This document shows positions 9,018-15,766 of a stretch of 15,766 nucleotides of DNA, piece after piece (position 1 is the first letter of the stretch; each line of letters begins with the position of its first letter). The notes under the pieces are model-generated. The model did no database searches. It saw only the letters and a program-made list of their open reading frames with translations, and was not told where the DNA came from. Origin of the DNA: an uncultured Collinsella sp. Lineage in GTDB: Bacteria > Actinomycetota > Coriobacteriia > Coriobacteriales > Coriobacteriaceae. Both the position numbers and the translations under genes were made by a program. The stretch spans positions 1 to 15,766 of the forward strand of contig CABUGI010000040.1 of NCBI GenBank assembly GCA_902491055.1. Direction: 5' to 3'.

Positions 9018-9046
9018 CATAGAGATGCCTGGGTAGCTAAAGAATC

Positions 9047-9076
9047 AGCCCCGCGATCGATGTTGATCGCGGGGCT
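9047..9076. terminator. Bidirectional terminator between rsmB and the FmdB-type gene
   Basis: A perfect 12-bp stem, AGCCCCGCGATC (9047-9058) with 9065-9076, encloses a six-base loop. It is followed by GTTTGGTT on the plus strand and GATTCTTT on the minus strand. It sits between convergent genes and can serve both. Confidence 0.88.
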
Positions 9077-9085
9077 GTTTGGTTC

Positions 9086-9322
9086 CTAGTGGCTATGCGG
9101 GCAGTTGGCACAGCAGCCACTCGTGGCGTTGGTGCTGGAGCCGCCGCTTCGCTGGTCGGTGTTGTAGAAACCACTGCCCTCAAATTTAATGCCGCTGGCC
9201 GAGAACGTCTTGGCCGCCGGGGCACCGCAGCTGGGGCACACGACCTCGGGAGTCTCGGACATGGGATGCTCAACCTCAAACACGTTGCCGCAGCTCGAGC
9301 ACTTGTAATCGTAGCGCGCCAT
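9086..9322 (-). CDS. FmdB-type zinc ribbon protein
   Basis: A 78-residue protein of the small FmdB (putative regulatory) zinc ribbon family. It begins MARYDYKCSSCGNVFE and has a second knuckle, CPSCG, near residues 29-33, so C8, C11, C29 and C32 should bind one zinc ion. The conserved KTFSASGIKFEGSGFY segment follows. The end is a Gly/Ser/Asn linker and a Cys/His-rich tail (GCCANCPHSH) that might bind a second metal ion. AAAGGAAG lies five bases before the ATG. The family's exact role is not established; the name comes from a gene associated with formamidase in methylotrophs. It is the last gene of the leftward group, behind a hairpin at 9345-9366, so it may have its own promoter, though none was clear. 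Confidence 0.85.
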   Translation of the reverse strand: MARYDYKCSSCGNVFEVEHPMSETPEVVCPSCGAPAAKTFSASGIKFEGSGFYNTDQRSGGSSTNATSGCCANCPHSH

Positions 9323-9344
9323 AATACTTCCTTTTCAGCACAAA

Positions 9345-9366
9345 GCGGGCAGATTACTCTGCCCGC
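9345..9366 (-). terminator. Hairpin terminator after the GH13-GH77 gene
   Basis: GCGGGCAG (9345-9352) pairs perfectly with CTGCCCGC (9359-9366) around ATTACT. On the minus strand the stem is followed by TTTGTG. It lies 44 bases past the glucanase stop and 22 bases before the FmdB-type ATG. The short U-tract suggests incomplete termination, which would let some transcripts reach the small downstream gene. Confidence 0.7.
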
Positions 9367-9410
9367 AAAAATTCAAACGTCTGTAACTGTACCCTATATC
9401 GGGGGTTTTA

Positions 9411-12400
9411 TCACGCTTCGCCCCAGAATCTATGGTTGTTGCGCAGGAGCTGTGCGGTTTTGCCCTCGGCGGCTGCAATGTTCGCCTCGTTAGCCTGCCA
9501 GGTCCAGTTGCCCGTGGCCACGCCCGGAACGTTCATGCGCGCGTCGTCGCCAAGCCCCAGGACATCCTGCAGCGGCATCATCACCAGGGGAGCGTCGCTT
9601 GCCAGCGCGTCGCTCATCAGCTTGGCCGCCACCTCAACACCGCTCGGTTCATCGCCGCCCGCAAAGGAACGCGTACACCAGCCGGCCAGCGTCGACGTAT
9701 CGTGCGTTGAGGTGTACAGGATCTTTCCTGGCGTGGGGTGCACGCCGCAACGGACGTCGTAATCGCTAAACTCCAGCACGTCCATGCCGGGGAAACCGCA
9801 GGTCGAAGCCATGGCGCGAACACCGGGCGTCAAATAGCCCAGGTCCTCGGCGATAAAGTTGAGCGGACCCAGCTCGTCATAGGCGGTCTGGAACAGGTCT
9901 TTGCCCGGTCCCGCCAGCCAGCGACCGTCGGCGCAGGCCTTGCCGGCGGGGATGCTAAAGTAGCTGTGGAACCCCAGGAAGTGATCCAGGCGCACGCGGT
10001 CGTAGAGCGAAAACGCACGACGCAGGCGATCCATCCACCAGCTATAGCCGTTCTGCTTCATGTGGTCCCAGCGGAACGTCGGGTTGCCCCACACCTGGCC
10101 CTCGGGTGCAAAGTTGTCGGGCGGCGCGCCGGAAATCTCAATCGCCTTGCCGGTATCGGACAGCCAGAAGTTCTCGGGCTCGCTCCACGCGTCGGCCGAA
10201 TCGTCGGACACGTACATGGGAATATCGCCGATAACCTCGATTCCTTTCTTGTGCGCATAGTTCATGAGCTCACACCAAGCCAGGTCAAAGCGGTACTGCA
10301 TGTACGCCTGAAGCTCGGCCTCGTCGTGGAAGCGTTTGTCGTCGATCAGATGCTCGTTGTAGCGCGCGACATCTGCCGGCCAATCATGGCGCGACTCGCC
10401 CTCAAAGTACTTCTTAACGGCCATATAGACGCAGTACTTCTCGAGCCAATCGGCATTGCGATGTTTAAACGCGGTGTACAGCGGATCGGCATCCTCGCCG
10501 CCTCGGGCCTTCCAGGTCTCAAAGTCGGCTGCCAGCTCCTCGTGGCTTTCGGGCAGCAGGTCGATATTGCCTGCAAAGGCCGAAGGACCGGCGTAAGGGG
10601 AGCGGAAGAAGTCCGTGGGGTTGACGGGGAGAACCTGCCAGTAGTGCATGCCCATGGCGGCCAGATGGTCGATAAATCGACGCGTGGGCGCGCCGATCGT
10701 ACCGGGCTTGCCGTCGTCGGTCGGCACCGATGTGATATGGCACACAACACCCGCACCGTGATCGAGCGGCTCCTGCAGGCGCTGCTCGGAATGGTGATAG
10801 ATGATCGACGAGCCCAGCGGATACAGATCGAGCGTGACTGTGCCGTTGTGGATCTCGCACTCGTGACCGCTAATAACATCGCTCGCGCATTCGCCGAGCG
10901 CCGGAATCGTCACACGATGCGAATTGCGCAGGCTGCGGTTGATGATGACGGTCGCGGACTCGCCGTCTTTACCGGTACGGTTGTAGGCTAGCACCTCGTC
11001 ATTGAGTGCGAAGGCCTTGATTTCACCGTCGATCATAAACGGCAGCGCGCGGCGCACGGCAGATGCGTTCTTGACGATCGCAAACGTATCGAAGTCGTGC
11101 AGGTTTTCCTTGGTCGGCATGGTGCGACGATTGCCCGGATCGGTGAGACCCTCCAAGCCGTACTCGTCACCGTAATAGATTGAGGGAACGCCCGGGAACG
11201 TCATCTGCATGAGCGTCGCGAGCCAAAAACGGCTCTTGGCCAGGCCCATCGCATTCTCGTCCAGACGCCATTTGCTGCGCTCGCACTCGGGCAGCTTCGA
11301 CTCGTCGGGGCCACCGCCGAGCACCGAGATGATGCGCGGACGGTCGTGGCTCGAAAGCAGATTAAGTGCGCAAGACAGGGCCTCACGCGGATAGTTCTCG
11401 CGCAGGGTCTCGATATCCTCGGCAGCTTGGTAGGCATTTTTGTAGCCCATCAAAAAGCCGATGACCATGTCGCGGAAGGGGTAATCCATGGCCGAGTCGA
11501 GCTCGGAGCCTTGCAGATAGCGACGCAGATGGCCGTAGCTGATCTTGTTGGAGGCGTCTTCCCATACCTCGCCGAGCAGCAGCGCGTCGGGCTTCTCGGC
11601 GAGCACGGCCTTTTTGATCTCGGCCAGGAAGTCATCGGAAAGCTCGTCGGCCACATCCAGGCGCCAGCCGTGAGCGCCGGCGCGCAGCCATTTGCGGATC
11701 ACGCCGTCCTTGCCCAGGAGCCGCTCGCGTACCAACTCGGAGCTCTCATTGATGGCGGGCATATTGCCCACGCCCCACCAGCAGTCGTACGAGCCGTCCT
11801 CGTGGAAATAAAACGCATCACGCCACGGCGAATCCTCGCTCTGCCACGCGCCCACTCCGGGGTAGTTGCCGTAGCGGTTGAAGTAGATCGAATCGTCACC
11901 CGTGTGGTTGAACACACCGTCCAGAATGATGGAAATGCCCAGCTTCTCGGCCGCCTCGCACAGCTCAGTAAAGTCCTGCTCGGTGCCCAGAATCGGATCG
12001 ATCTTGGTGTAATCGGCGGTGTCGTAGCGGTGGTTGCTCGCGGCTTCAAAAATGGGGTTGAGATAGATGGCCGTAAAGCCCAGCTCGGCGATGCGAGGCA
12101 GGTCTTCCTGGATACCCTTGAGCGATCCGCCGTAAAAGTCCCAGGTCTTGATGGAGCCGTCCTCGGCGCGCTCGTACACAGGCGGCTCGTTCCAGTCCTC
12201 GACCATGCGGCGCTGAATGCCCTTACGCGGTTTTTCGACCTCGGCCAGCGTGCGCTCGCGCCAGTGCTCGTCGCGGGCATAGCGATCGGGGAAGATCTGG
12301 TAGACCATACCGCGCTCGTACCACTCGGGTCGAACTTCGCGGTGTTTGTAGACGGTGACCTGGAATGACGGCACCTCGGCGTAGTCGTAGGTTACGCCCT

Positions 12401-12707
12401 CGCCGCCAGTGCGTCCCTGCGGTGCGCCCAAGCGGACCTCGGGCTGGCCTTCGATATTGCAGATAAAGCTGTACCAGATAAGACAGGGCTCGGTGCACTC
12501 AAGCTCAACGGTAAATATGCCGTCGCCCTCGTGCGTCATGGGATACCGAGACTCACCGATTTCATTGACCCAGGTGCGCAGCGTAAGCGTTGCCTGCGCG
12601 GGATCGGCATCCTCCAGAATTACGGAGAGTGAAAGGGTAGTTCCGGTGGTCACAGCGCCAAACGGAGTGCGAAACTGCGGCAGACGGCTGTTGTGTATCA
12701 ATCTCAT
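9411..12707 (-). CDS. GH13 alpha-amylase family / GH77 4-alpha-glucanotransferase fusion
   Basis: A 1098-residue protein with two glucan-active modules. Residues 1-125 look like the beta-sandwich domain of neopullulanase-type enzymes. Residues 130-560 form a GH13 barrel (MVYQIFPDRY, then DGVFNH at 263-268) with nucleophile D351 in GWRLDVADE, acid E380 in LLGEVWED, and D455 in SSHDRPR. A beta-rich C domain ends near 638. Residues 641-1098 match amylomaltase: SPYAGPSAFAGN at 703-714, D908 in RLDHFLGF, E954 in FIAEDLG and D1003 in THDT. Both catalytic triads are intact. No signal peptide is seen, so it should act in the cytoplasm, trimming and disproportionating maltodextrin or glycogen chains. 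It follows glgA on the same strand with 218 bases between and probably has its own promoter. The ribosome binding site is poor (GGAC only). GH13 bond specificity cannot be read from the sequence. Confidence 0.93.
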   Translation of the reverse strand: MRLIHNSRLPQFRTPFGAVTTGTTLSLSVILEDADPAQATLTLRTWVNEIGESRYPMTHEGDGIFTVELECTEPCLIWYSFICNIEGQPEVRLGAPQGRTGGEGVTYDYAEVPSFQVTVYKHREVRPEWYERGMVYQIFPDRYARDEHWRERTLAEVEKPRKGIQRRMVEDWNEPPVYERAEDGSIKTWDFYGGSLKGIQEDLPRIAELGFTAIYLNPIFEAASNHRYDTADYTKIDPILGTEQDFTELCEAAEKLGISIILDGVFNHTGDDSIYFNRYGNYPGVGAWQSEDSPWRDAFYFHEDGSYDCWWGVGNMPAINESSELVRERLLGKDGVIRKWLRAGAHGWRLDVADELSDDFLAEIKKAVLAEKPDALLLGEVWEDASNKISYGHLRRYLQGSELDSAMDYPFRDMVIGFLMGYKNAYQAAEDIETLRENYPREALSCALNLLSSHDRPRIISVLGGGPDESKLPECERSKWRLDENAMGLAKSRFWLATLMQMTFPGVPSIYYGDEYGLEGLTDPGNRRTMPTKENLHDFDTFAIVKNASAVRRALPFMIDGEIKAFALNDEVLAYNRTGKDGESATVIINRSLRNSHRVTIPALGECASDVISGHECEIHNGTVTLDLYPLGSSIIYHHSEQRLQEPLDHGAGVVCHITSVPTDDGKPGTIGAPTRRFIDHLAAMGMHYWQVLPVNPTDFFRSPYAGPSAFAGNIDLLPESHEELAADFETWKARGGEDADPLYTAFKHRNADWLEKYCVYMAVKKYFEGESRHDWPADVARYNEHLIDDKRFHDEAELQAYMQYRFDLAWCELMNYAHKKGIEVIGDIPMYVSDDSADAWSEPENFWLSDTGKAIEISGAPPDNFAPEGQVWGNPTFRWDHMKQNGYSWWMDRLRRAFSLYDRVRLDHFLGFHSYFSIPAGKACADGRWLAGPGKDLFQTAYDELGPLNFIAEDLGYLTPGVRAMASTCGFPGMDVLEFSDYDVRCGVHPTPGKILYTSTHDTSTLAGWCTRSFAGGDEPSGVEVAAKLMSDALASDAPLVMMPLQDVLGLGDDARMNVPGVATGNWTWQANEANIAAAEGKTAQLLRNNHRFWGEA

Positions 12708-12761
12708 AGTACGGTCCAGTTCAATAGAATCACGGCCTGCTGGCCATGGGCTTTACGCACA

Positions 12762-12806
12762 GGATGTAAGTATATCTGTTGTACACAGGCTGTATAAACA
12801 ACATCC
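12762..12806 (-). promoter_or_regulatory. Candidate promoter with operator-like dyads before the GH13-GH77 gene
   Basis: On the minus strand TTTATA (12793-12798) lies 18 bases before TATACT (12769-12774), a fair sigma-70-type promoter about 60 bases before the start codon. Two nested inverted repeats overlap it: GGATGT/ACATCC (12762-12767 and 12801-12806) and TGTTGT/ACAACA (12777-12782 and 12798-12803). This is where a sugar-responsive repressor could bind, but no known operator consensus is recognised. Confidence 0.4.
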
Positions 12807-12862
12807 GTTTACCATCGGCGAACGGTTGTCCTAGAAAATCGTTTTACCAACTACCTACAGAG

Positions 12863-12889
12863 AAGGGGCGCCCGGTTGGAGCGCCCCTT
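12863..12889 (-). terminator. Hairpin after glgA
   Basis: AAGGGGCGC (12863-12871) pairs perfectly with GCGCCCCTT (12881-12889) around a nine-base loop. It begins 36 bases past the glgA stop. The following minus-strand sequence, CTCTGTAGG, has no real U-run, so it may end transcription only partly or protect the mRNA 3' end. Confidence 0.62.
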
Positions 12890-12925
12890 ACTTAGGGTTT
12901 GATGAGGTTTTGGATCGTCTTTGGG

Positions 12926-15169
12926 CTAACGGCGCTTGCGGGTGGCCGTGGCCTTGCGGACGGACGTCTTCTTGGACGGGGCCTTTTTCTTTGCCGGAGC
13001 GGCGGGGGAGACCGGAGTCTCCTTGGCGGGCTCGGGCTTGGCCGTAGCCTTCGGTGCGGCCTTGACCTTAGCGGCCTTCGGCGCCGGCTTGGCCTTTACC
13101 TCGGCCTTGGCCTCTGCCTTGGGGGCAGCAGCTTTGGTCGTGGTCTTCTTGGCCGTCGTCGTGGCACGCTTGCGCGTGGTGGTCTTGGCGGCCGGCTTGG
13201 CTTCGACGGATGCCTCGGCCTTGGTCTCGGCGGGCGTCTCCTCGACTTTGGCGGCCGGCTTTGCGGCTGCCTTGGTCGTGGCGGCCTTCGTGGTCGTTGA
13301 CTTCTTTGCCGTGGTCTTCTTGGCGGTCGCAGCCGTCTTCTTGGCAGTGGTCTTGGCCGGTGCCTTGACGGCGGCCTCGGCCTTTACCTCGGAAACGGCC
13401 TCGGCCTCGGCGGCCTTCTTGGCAGCTGCGGTTGTGCGCTTGCGCGTGGTCGTTGTCTTGGCAGCGGTGGTCTTGCTCGCAGTGGCCTTCTTAGCCGTCG
13501 TCTTACGAGTCGTGGTCTTCTTTGCCGCAGGCTTCGCAGCAGGCTTCACCTCAGGCTCAGGCTCGGGAGTAGCCTCGACCTTCACCTTAGGATCGGTCTT
13601 AACGGTCTCAGCTTCAACCGGCTTCTCCTCGGCCTTGGGCTCCTCTGCGGCCACCGGATCAGGTGCAGCCTCAGGCTCGTCGACAACCGCCGCCGGGCGC
13701 TCAATCTCCGGGTGCATAAAGAAGTACAGGTCCAGATATTTATCGGCCGAGCGCGTCCAGCTAAAGTCCTGGCTCATGGCCTGCGTGACCAGCTGGTTCC
13801 AGGCGTCGCGGTTATCCCAGAACAGACGCGCCGCGCGGAATACCGCATCGCCCATCTCGTCGCCGTTAAAGTTGCTAAACGAGAAGCCCGTGCCCTCGCC
13901 GGTAAACTCGTTGTACGGCTGCACGGTGTCCTTCAGGCCACCGGTCTCGCGAACAATCGGCAGCGTGCCGTAGCGCATGGCGATGATCTGCGACAGGCCG
14001 CAGGGCTCAAACTTCGAAGGCATCAGGAACATGTCGGCGGCGGCATACATGCGCTGCGACAGCGCCGGATCGAACTCGATGCGTGCGGCCATGGTGCCGG
14101 GGTACTTGTCCTGGAAGTAGCGCAGGCCGTCCTCGTAGTCGCGGTCGCCGGTGCCCAGCACCGCCACCTGCACGCCGCCGGACAGGATGCGGTCGAGCGC
14201 GTACATGACCAGATCCATGCCCTTCTGGCGCGTCAGGCGCGTGACCATCACCATGAGCGGACGGTCGTCGCGAACCTCGAGGCCCAGTTCCTCCTGCAGC
14301 TTGGCCTTGCACACGGCCTTGCCGGAACGGTCCTCGACGGTGTAGTTGGCGGCAATTCGCTTGTCTGTTGCCGGGTCAAAGCCCGCAACGTCAATGCCGT
14401 TCAAAATGCCCTGCAGCGCGTAGGAACGCTCGCGCAGTACGCCGTCCAGGCCCTCGCCAAACTCGGGCGTCTGGATCTCGTTGGCATAGGTGGGGCTCAC
14501 CGTGGTGATGGCGTCGGCATAGCGCAGGGCGCCCAGCATGTAGTTGATGCTGCAGGCGTCGCAACGCAGCTGCGAGGCGGCCGCCGGAATGTGCGCCACA
14601 CCAAGGATGTCCTCCATCACGGTGTCGCTAAACTGGCCCTGGAACGCCACGTTGTGGATCGAGAACACGGTCTTGACTCGGTCATACAGCGGCAGGCCCT
14701 GGTAGAACTCGCGCAAAAACACGGGCGCCAGCGCCGTCTGCCAGTCGTTGCAGTGCAGGATGTCGCACTCAAAGCCGGCGGGCAGGTGCTGCAGGCTCTC
14801 GGTGATGGCCTTGGAGAAGAACGCAAAGCGCTCGCCGTCGTCAAAGAAGCCGTACGGATAGTCGCGCGCAAAGTAGCGCTCGTTGTCGATGAACATATAG
14901 GTGACGCCGTCGTGCTCGAGCTTCTCGAGTCCGCAGTACTCATTGCGCCAGCCCAGGCTCACGTAAAAGTCGGAGAAGTGCTCCATCTGCGACTTGTACT
15001 CGTCCTTGATGGTGGCGTACTTGGGCACCATCACGATTACTTCGGCGCCGGCGCGCACAAGCGCCGCAGGCAGCGAGCCCGCCACGTCGCCCAGGCCACC
15101 GGTCTTCACAAACGGTGCGCACTCGGCCGAGGCAAACACGATCTGCATCTTTTTGCTGGAATCAGCCAT
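12926..15169 (-). CDS. glgA: Glycogen synthase (GT5) with long histone-like basic tail
   Basis: Extends alpha-1,4-glucan chains from ADP-glucose. Residues 8-487 of the 747-residue product are a complete GT5 synthase: KTGGLGDV at 22-29 (ADP-glucose binding), HNVAFQG near 172-178, RLTRQKG at 311-317, and FEPCGLSQ at 387-394. About 480 residues is the usual family length. The remaining 255 residues are extra. Residues 492-540 are rich in Pro, Glu and Ala. Residues 541-747 contain 49 Lys and 9 Arg against 13 Glu, with no Asp, Cys, His or aromatic residue, and degenerate repeats such as TTAKK and TTTRKR. The tail resembles histone H1-like or HU tails of actinobacteria. It is in frame with an ordinary stop. 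The ATG at 15169 is chosen over one 42 bases upstream because GGGAGA precedes it. It is co-directional with glgD, 89 bases upstream. Confidence 0.95.
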   Translation of the reverse strand: MADSSKKMQIVFASAECAPFVKTGGLGDVAGSLPAALVRAGAEVIVMVPKYATIKDEYKSQMEHFSDFYVSLGWRNEYCGLEKLEHDGVTYMFIDNERYFARDYPYGFFDDGERFAFFSKAITESLQHLPAGFECDILHCNDWQTALAPVFLREFYQGLPLYDRVKTVFSIHNVAFQGQFSDTVMEDILGVAHIPAAASQLRCDACSINYMLGALRYADAITTVSPTYANEIQTPEFGEGLDGVLRERSYALQGILNGIDVAGFDPATDKRIAANYTVEDRSGKAVCKAKLQEELGLEVRDDRPLMVMVTRLTRQKGMDLVMYALDRILSGGVQVAVLGTGDRDYEDGLRYFQDKYPGTMAARIEFDPALSQRMYAAADMFLMPSKFEPCGLSQIIAMRYGTLPIVRETGGLKDTVQPYNEFTGEGTGFSFSNFNGDEMGDAVFRAARLFWDNRDAWNQLVTQAMSQDFSWTRSADKYLDLYFFMHPEIERPAAVVDEPEAAPDPVAAEEPKAEEKPVEAETVKTDPKVKVEATPEPEPEVKPAAKPAAKKTTTRKTTAKKATASKTTAAKTTTTRKRTTAAAKKAAEAEAVSEVKAEAAVKAPAKTTAKKTAATAKKTTAKKSTTTKAATTKAAAKPAAKVEETPAETKAEASVEAKPAAKTTTRKRATTTAKKTTTKAAAPKAEAKAEVKAKPAPKAAKVKAAPKATAKPEPAKETPVSPAAPAKKKAPSKKTSVRKATATRKRR
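12929..13549 (-). repeat. Degenerate repeats coding the Lys/Ala/Thr tail of GlgA
   Basis: This part of glgA codes residues 541-747. It is built from imperfect copies of short units coding TTAKK, TTTRKR, KAAAKPA and KAEAKAE. DNA stretches such as CGCTTGCGCGTGGT recur (near 13169 and 13439). Such stretches vary easily in copy number by slippage or recombination, so tail length may differ between strains. The repeats also produce long spurious open frames on the other strand. Confidence 0.7.
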
Positions 15170-15191
15170 ATTGTCTCCCTGTTGCAATTCG

Positions 15192-15227
15192 AGAATAGCC
15201 GCCTGGCGCAAACCGGGCGGCTATTCT
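15192..15227 (-). other. Intercistronic hairpin between glgD and glgA
   Basis: A perfect 12-bp stem (15192-15203 with 15216-15227), containing GAATAGCCGCC, encloses a 12-base loop. On the minus strand it lies 31 bases past the glgD stop and 22 bases before the glgA ATG. It is followed by CGAATTGC rather than a U-run, so it is a poor terminator. An attenuator or an mRNA-processing or stabilising structure is more likely. Confidence 0.65.
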
Positions 15228-15258
15228 ACGTGTTACGAGCGATGTTGCGGTGCCAAAG

Positions 15259-15766
15259 CTAGCTCGCGTTGGTGATATCAGAAGTTAACGGGGCCTTTCC
15301 CAGCACCAGGATGTTCTCGGGCGTGCCGCGAAGCTCGGTGTTGGTGGGAACCACGTTGTTCTTGTCCAGGATGGCGTTCTCAACGCGGGCGCCGCTCTTG
15401 ATGACGCAGCTCTGGTTGATGATCGAATTGGTCACCGAGGCGCCTTCCTCAACCACAACGCCGCGCGACAGGATCGAGTTGCGCACGGTGCCCTTGATGA
15501 TGCAGCCGGCCGAGATGATCGAGTTGCAGGCGTGGCTGCCGGTCGCATAGCGCGAAGGCGGCACGTCGTGAGCCTTGGTCAGAATCGGGCGCTCGGGGTC
15601 AAAGAGATGGTCGGCCACGGTCTGGTCGAGCAGGTCCATGCTGCGACGATACAGCGACTTCTCGCTAAACACGCCCACGACCTCGCCCTTGTACTCGTAG
15701 CTGCACACGTCGATGTTGCCAAAGTCGCCCTGGAGTGCCTCGAGCAGGTCCAGATAGTCGGCGGCC
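15259..15766 (-). CDS. glgD: Glucose-1-phosphate adenylyltransferase subunit GlgD (3' part)
   Basis: The last 168 residues of a protein whose 5' end lies beyond the window. GlgD partners GlgC in making ADP-glucose, the donor for GlgA. The visible part has the end of the nucleotidyltransferase domain (SEKSLYRRSMDLLD), the conserved RPILTKAHDVPPSRY segment, and then the hexapeptide-repeat left-handed beta-helix (NSIISAGCIIKGTVRNSIL, GVVVEEGASVTNSII, CVIKSGARVENAIL). The PPSRY and NSIISAGCIIKGTV wording fits GlgD better than GlgC, but the paralogues are related and the N-terminus is missing. In the family, GlgD usually lacks some catalytic residues and acts as a regulatory partner. The frame is open to the window edge. 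glgC would be expected just upstream, outside the window. Confidence 0.88.
   Translation of the reverse strand, partial: AADYLDLLEALQGDFGNIDVCSYEYKGEVVGVFSEKSLYRRSMDLLDQTVADHLFDPERPILTKAHDVPPSRYATGSHACNSIISAGCIIKGTVRNSILSRGVVVEEGASVTNSIINQSCVIKSGARVENAILDKNNVVPTNTELRGTPENILVLGKAPLTSDITNAS

Noticed and set aside
12929..13549. The repetitive region as a CRISPR or non-coding tandem repeat.
   Set aside because: The repeats are degenerate, lack unique spacers, keep the glgA reading frame throughout, and end in a normal stop codon.
13712..15262. A 516-codon open frame on the plus strand opposite glgA.
   Set aside because: GlgA motifs lie on the other strand. This frame is a by-product of the GC-rich third positions and is rich in Arg, His and Val without any family signature.

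Overview
The window looks like a chromosomal stretch from a high-GC Gram-positive gut actinobacterium. My best guess is the class Coriobacteriia, Collinsella-like. This is inferred from strongly C/G-ending codons, clear GGAGG-type ribosome binding sites, a GlgD-type glycogen gene next to glgA, and a protein with GH13 and GH77 parts fused. No marker gene in the window fixes the genus.

Layout from left to right. metK (S-adenosylmethionine synthetase) runs leftward and ends at a strong hairpin terminator at 98-131. Between metK and the divergent gltX lies a near-perfect 33-bp inverted repeat. gltX (glutamyl-tRNA synthetase) runs rightward and ends at a terminator at 3225-3251. priA (replication restart helicase) and def (peptide deformylase) follow, 18 bases apart. 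A 327-base gap after def holds a second long inverted repeat and a terminator, then fmt (Met-tRNA formyltransferase) and rsmB (16S rRNA m5C methyltransferase), which overlap by ATGA. A third inverted repeat follows rsmB, and a bidirectional terminator at 9047-9076 separates it from the leftward genes.

The right half is transcribed leftward. In transcription order it holds the 3' part of glgD (cut by the window edge), glgA, a 1098-residue GH13-GH77 fusion, and a small FmdB-type zinc ribbon gene. glgD and glgA make glycogen from glucose-1-phosphate through ADP-glucose. The fusion would hydrolyse and rearrange alpha-1,4-glucans in the cytoplasm. The left half serves translation initiation and fidelity (gltX, def, fmt, rsmB), SAM supply (metK) and replication restart (priA).

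The most unusual points are: (1) GlgA carries a tail of about 255 residues, an acidic Pro/Glu linker followed by a histone-H1-like Lys/Ala/Thr region; (2) two complete glucan-active catalytic modules are fused in one chain; (3) three intergenic inverted repeats, two of them sharing GGGGACAG, resemble REP-type elements; (4) codon use changes abruptly to T-ending codons at the start of fmt. No phage, transposase, CRISPR array or RNA gene was seen.
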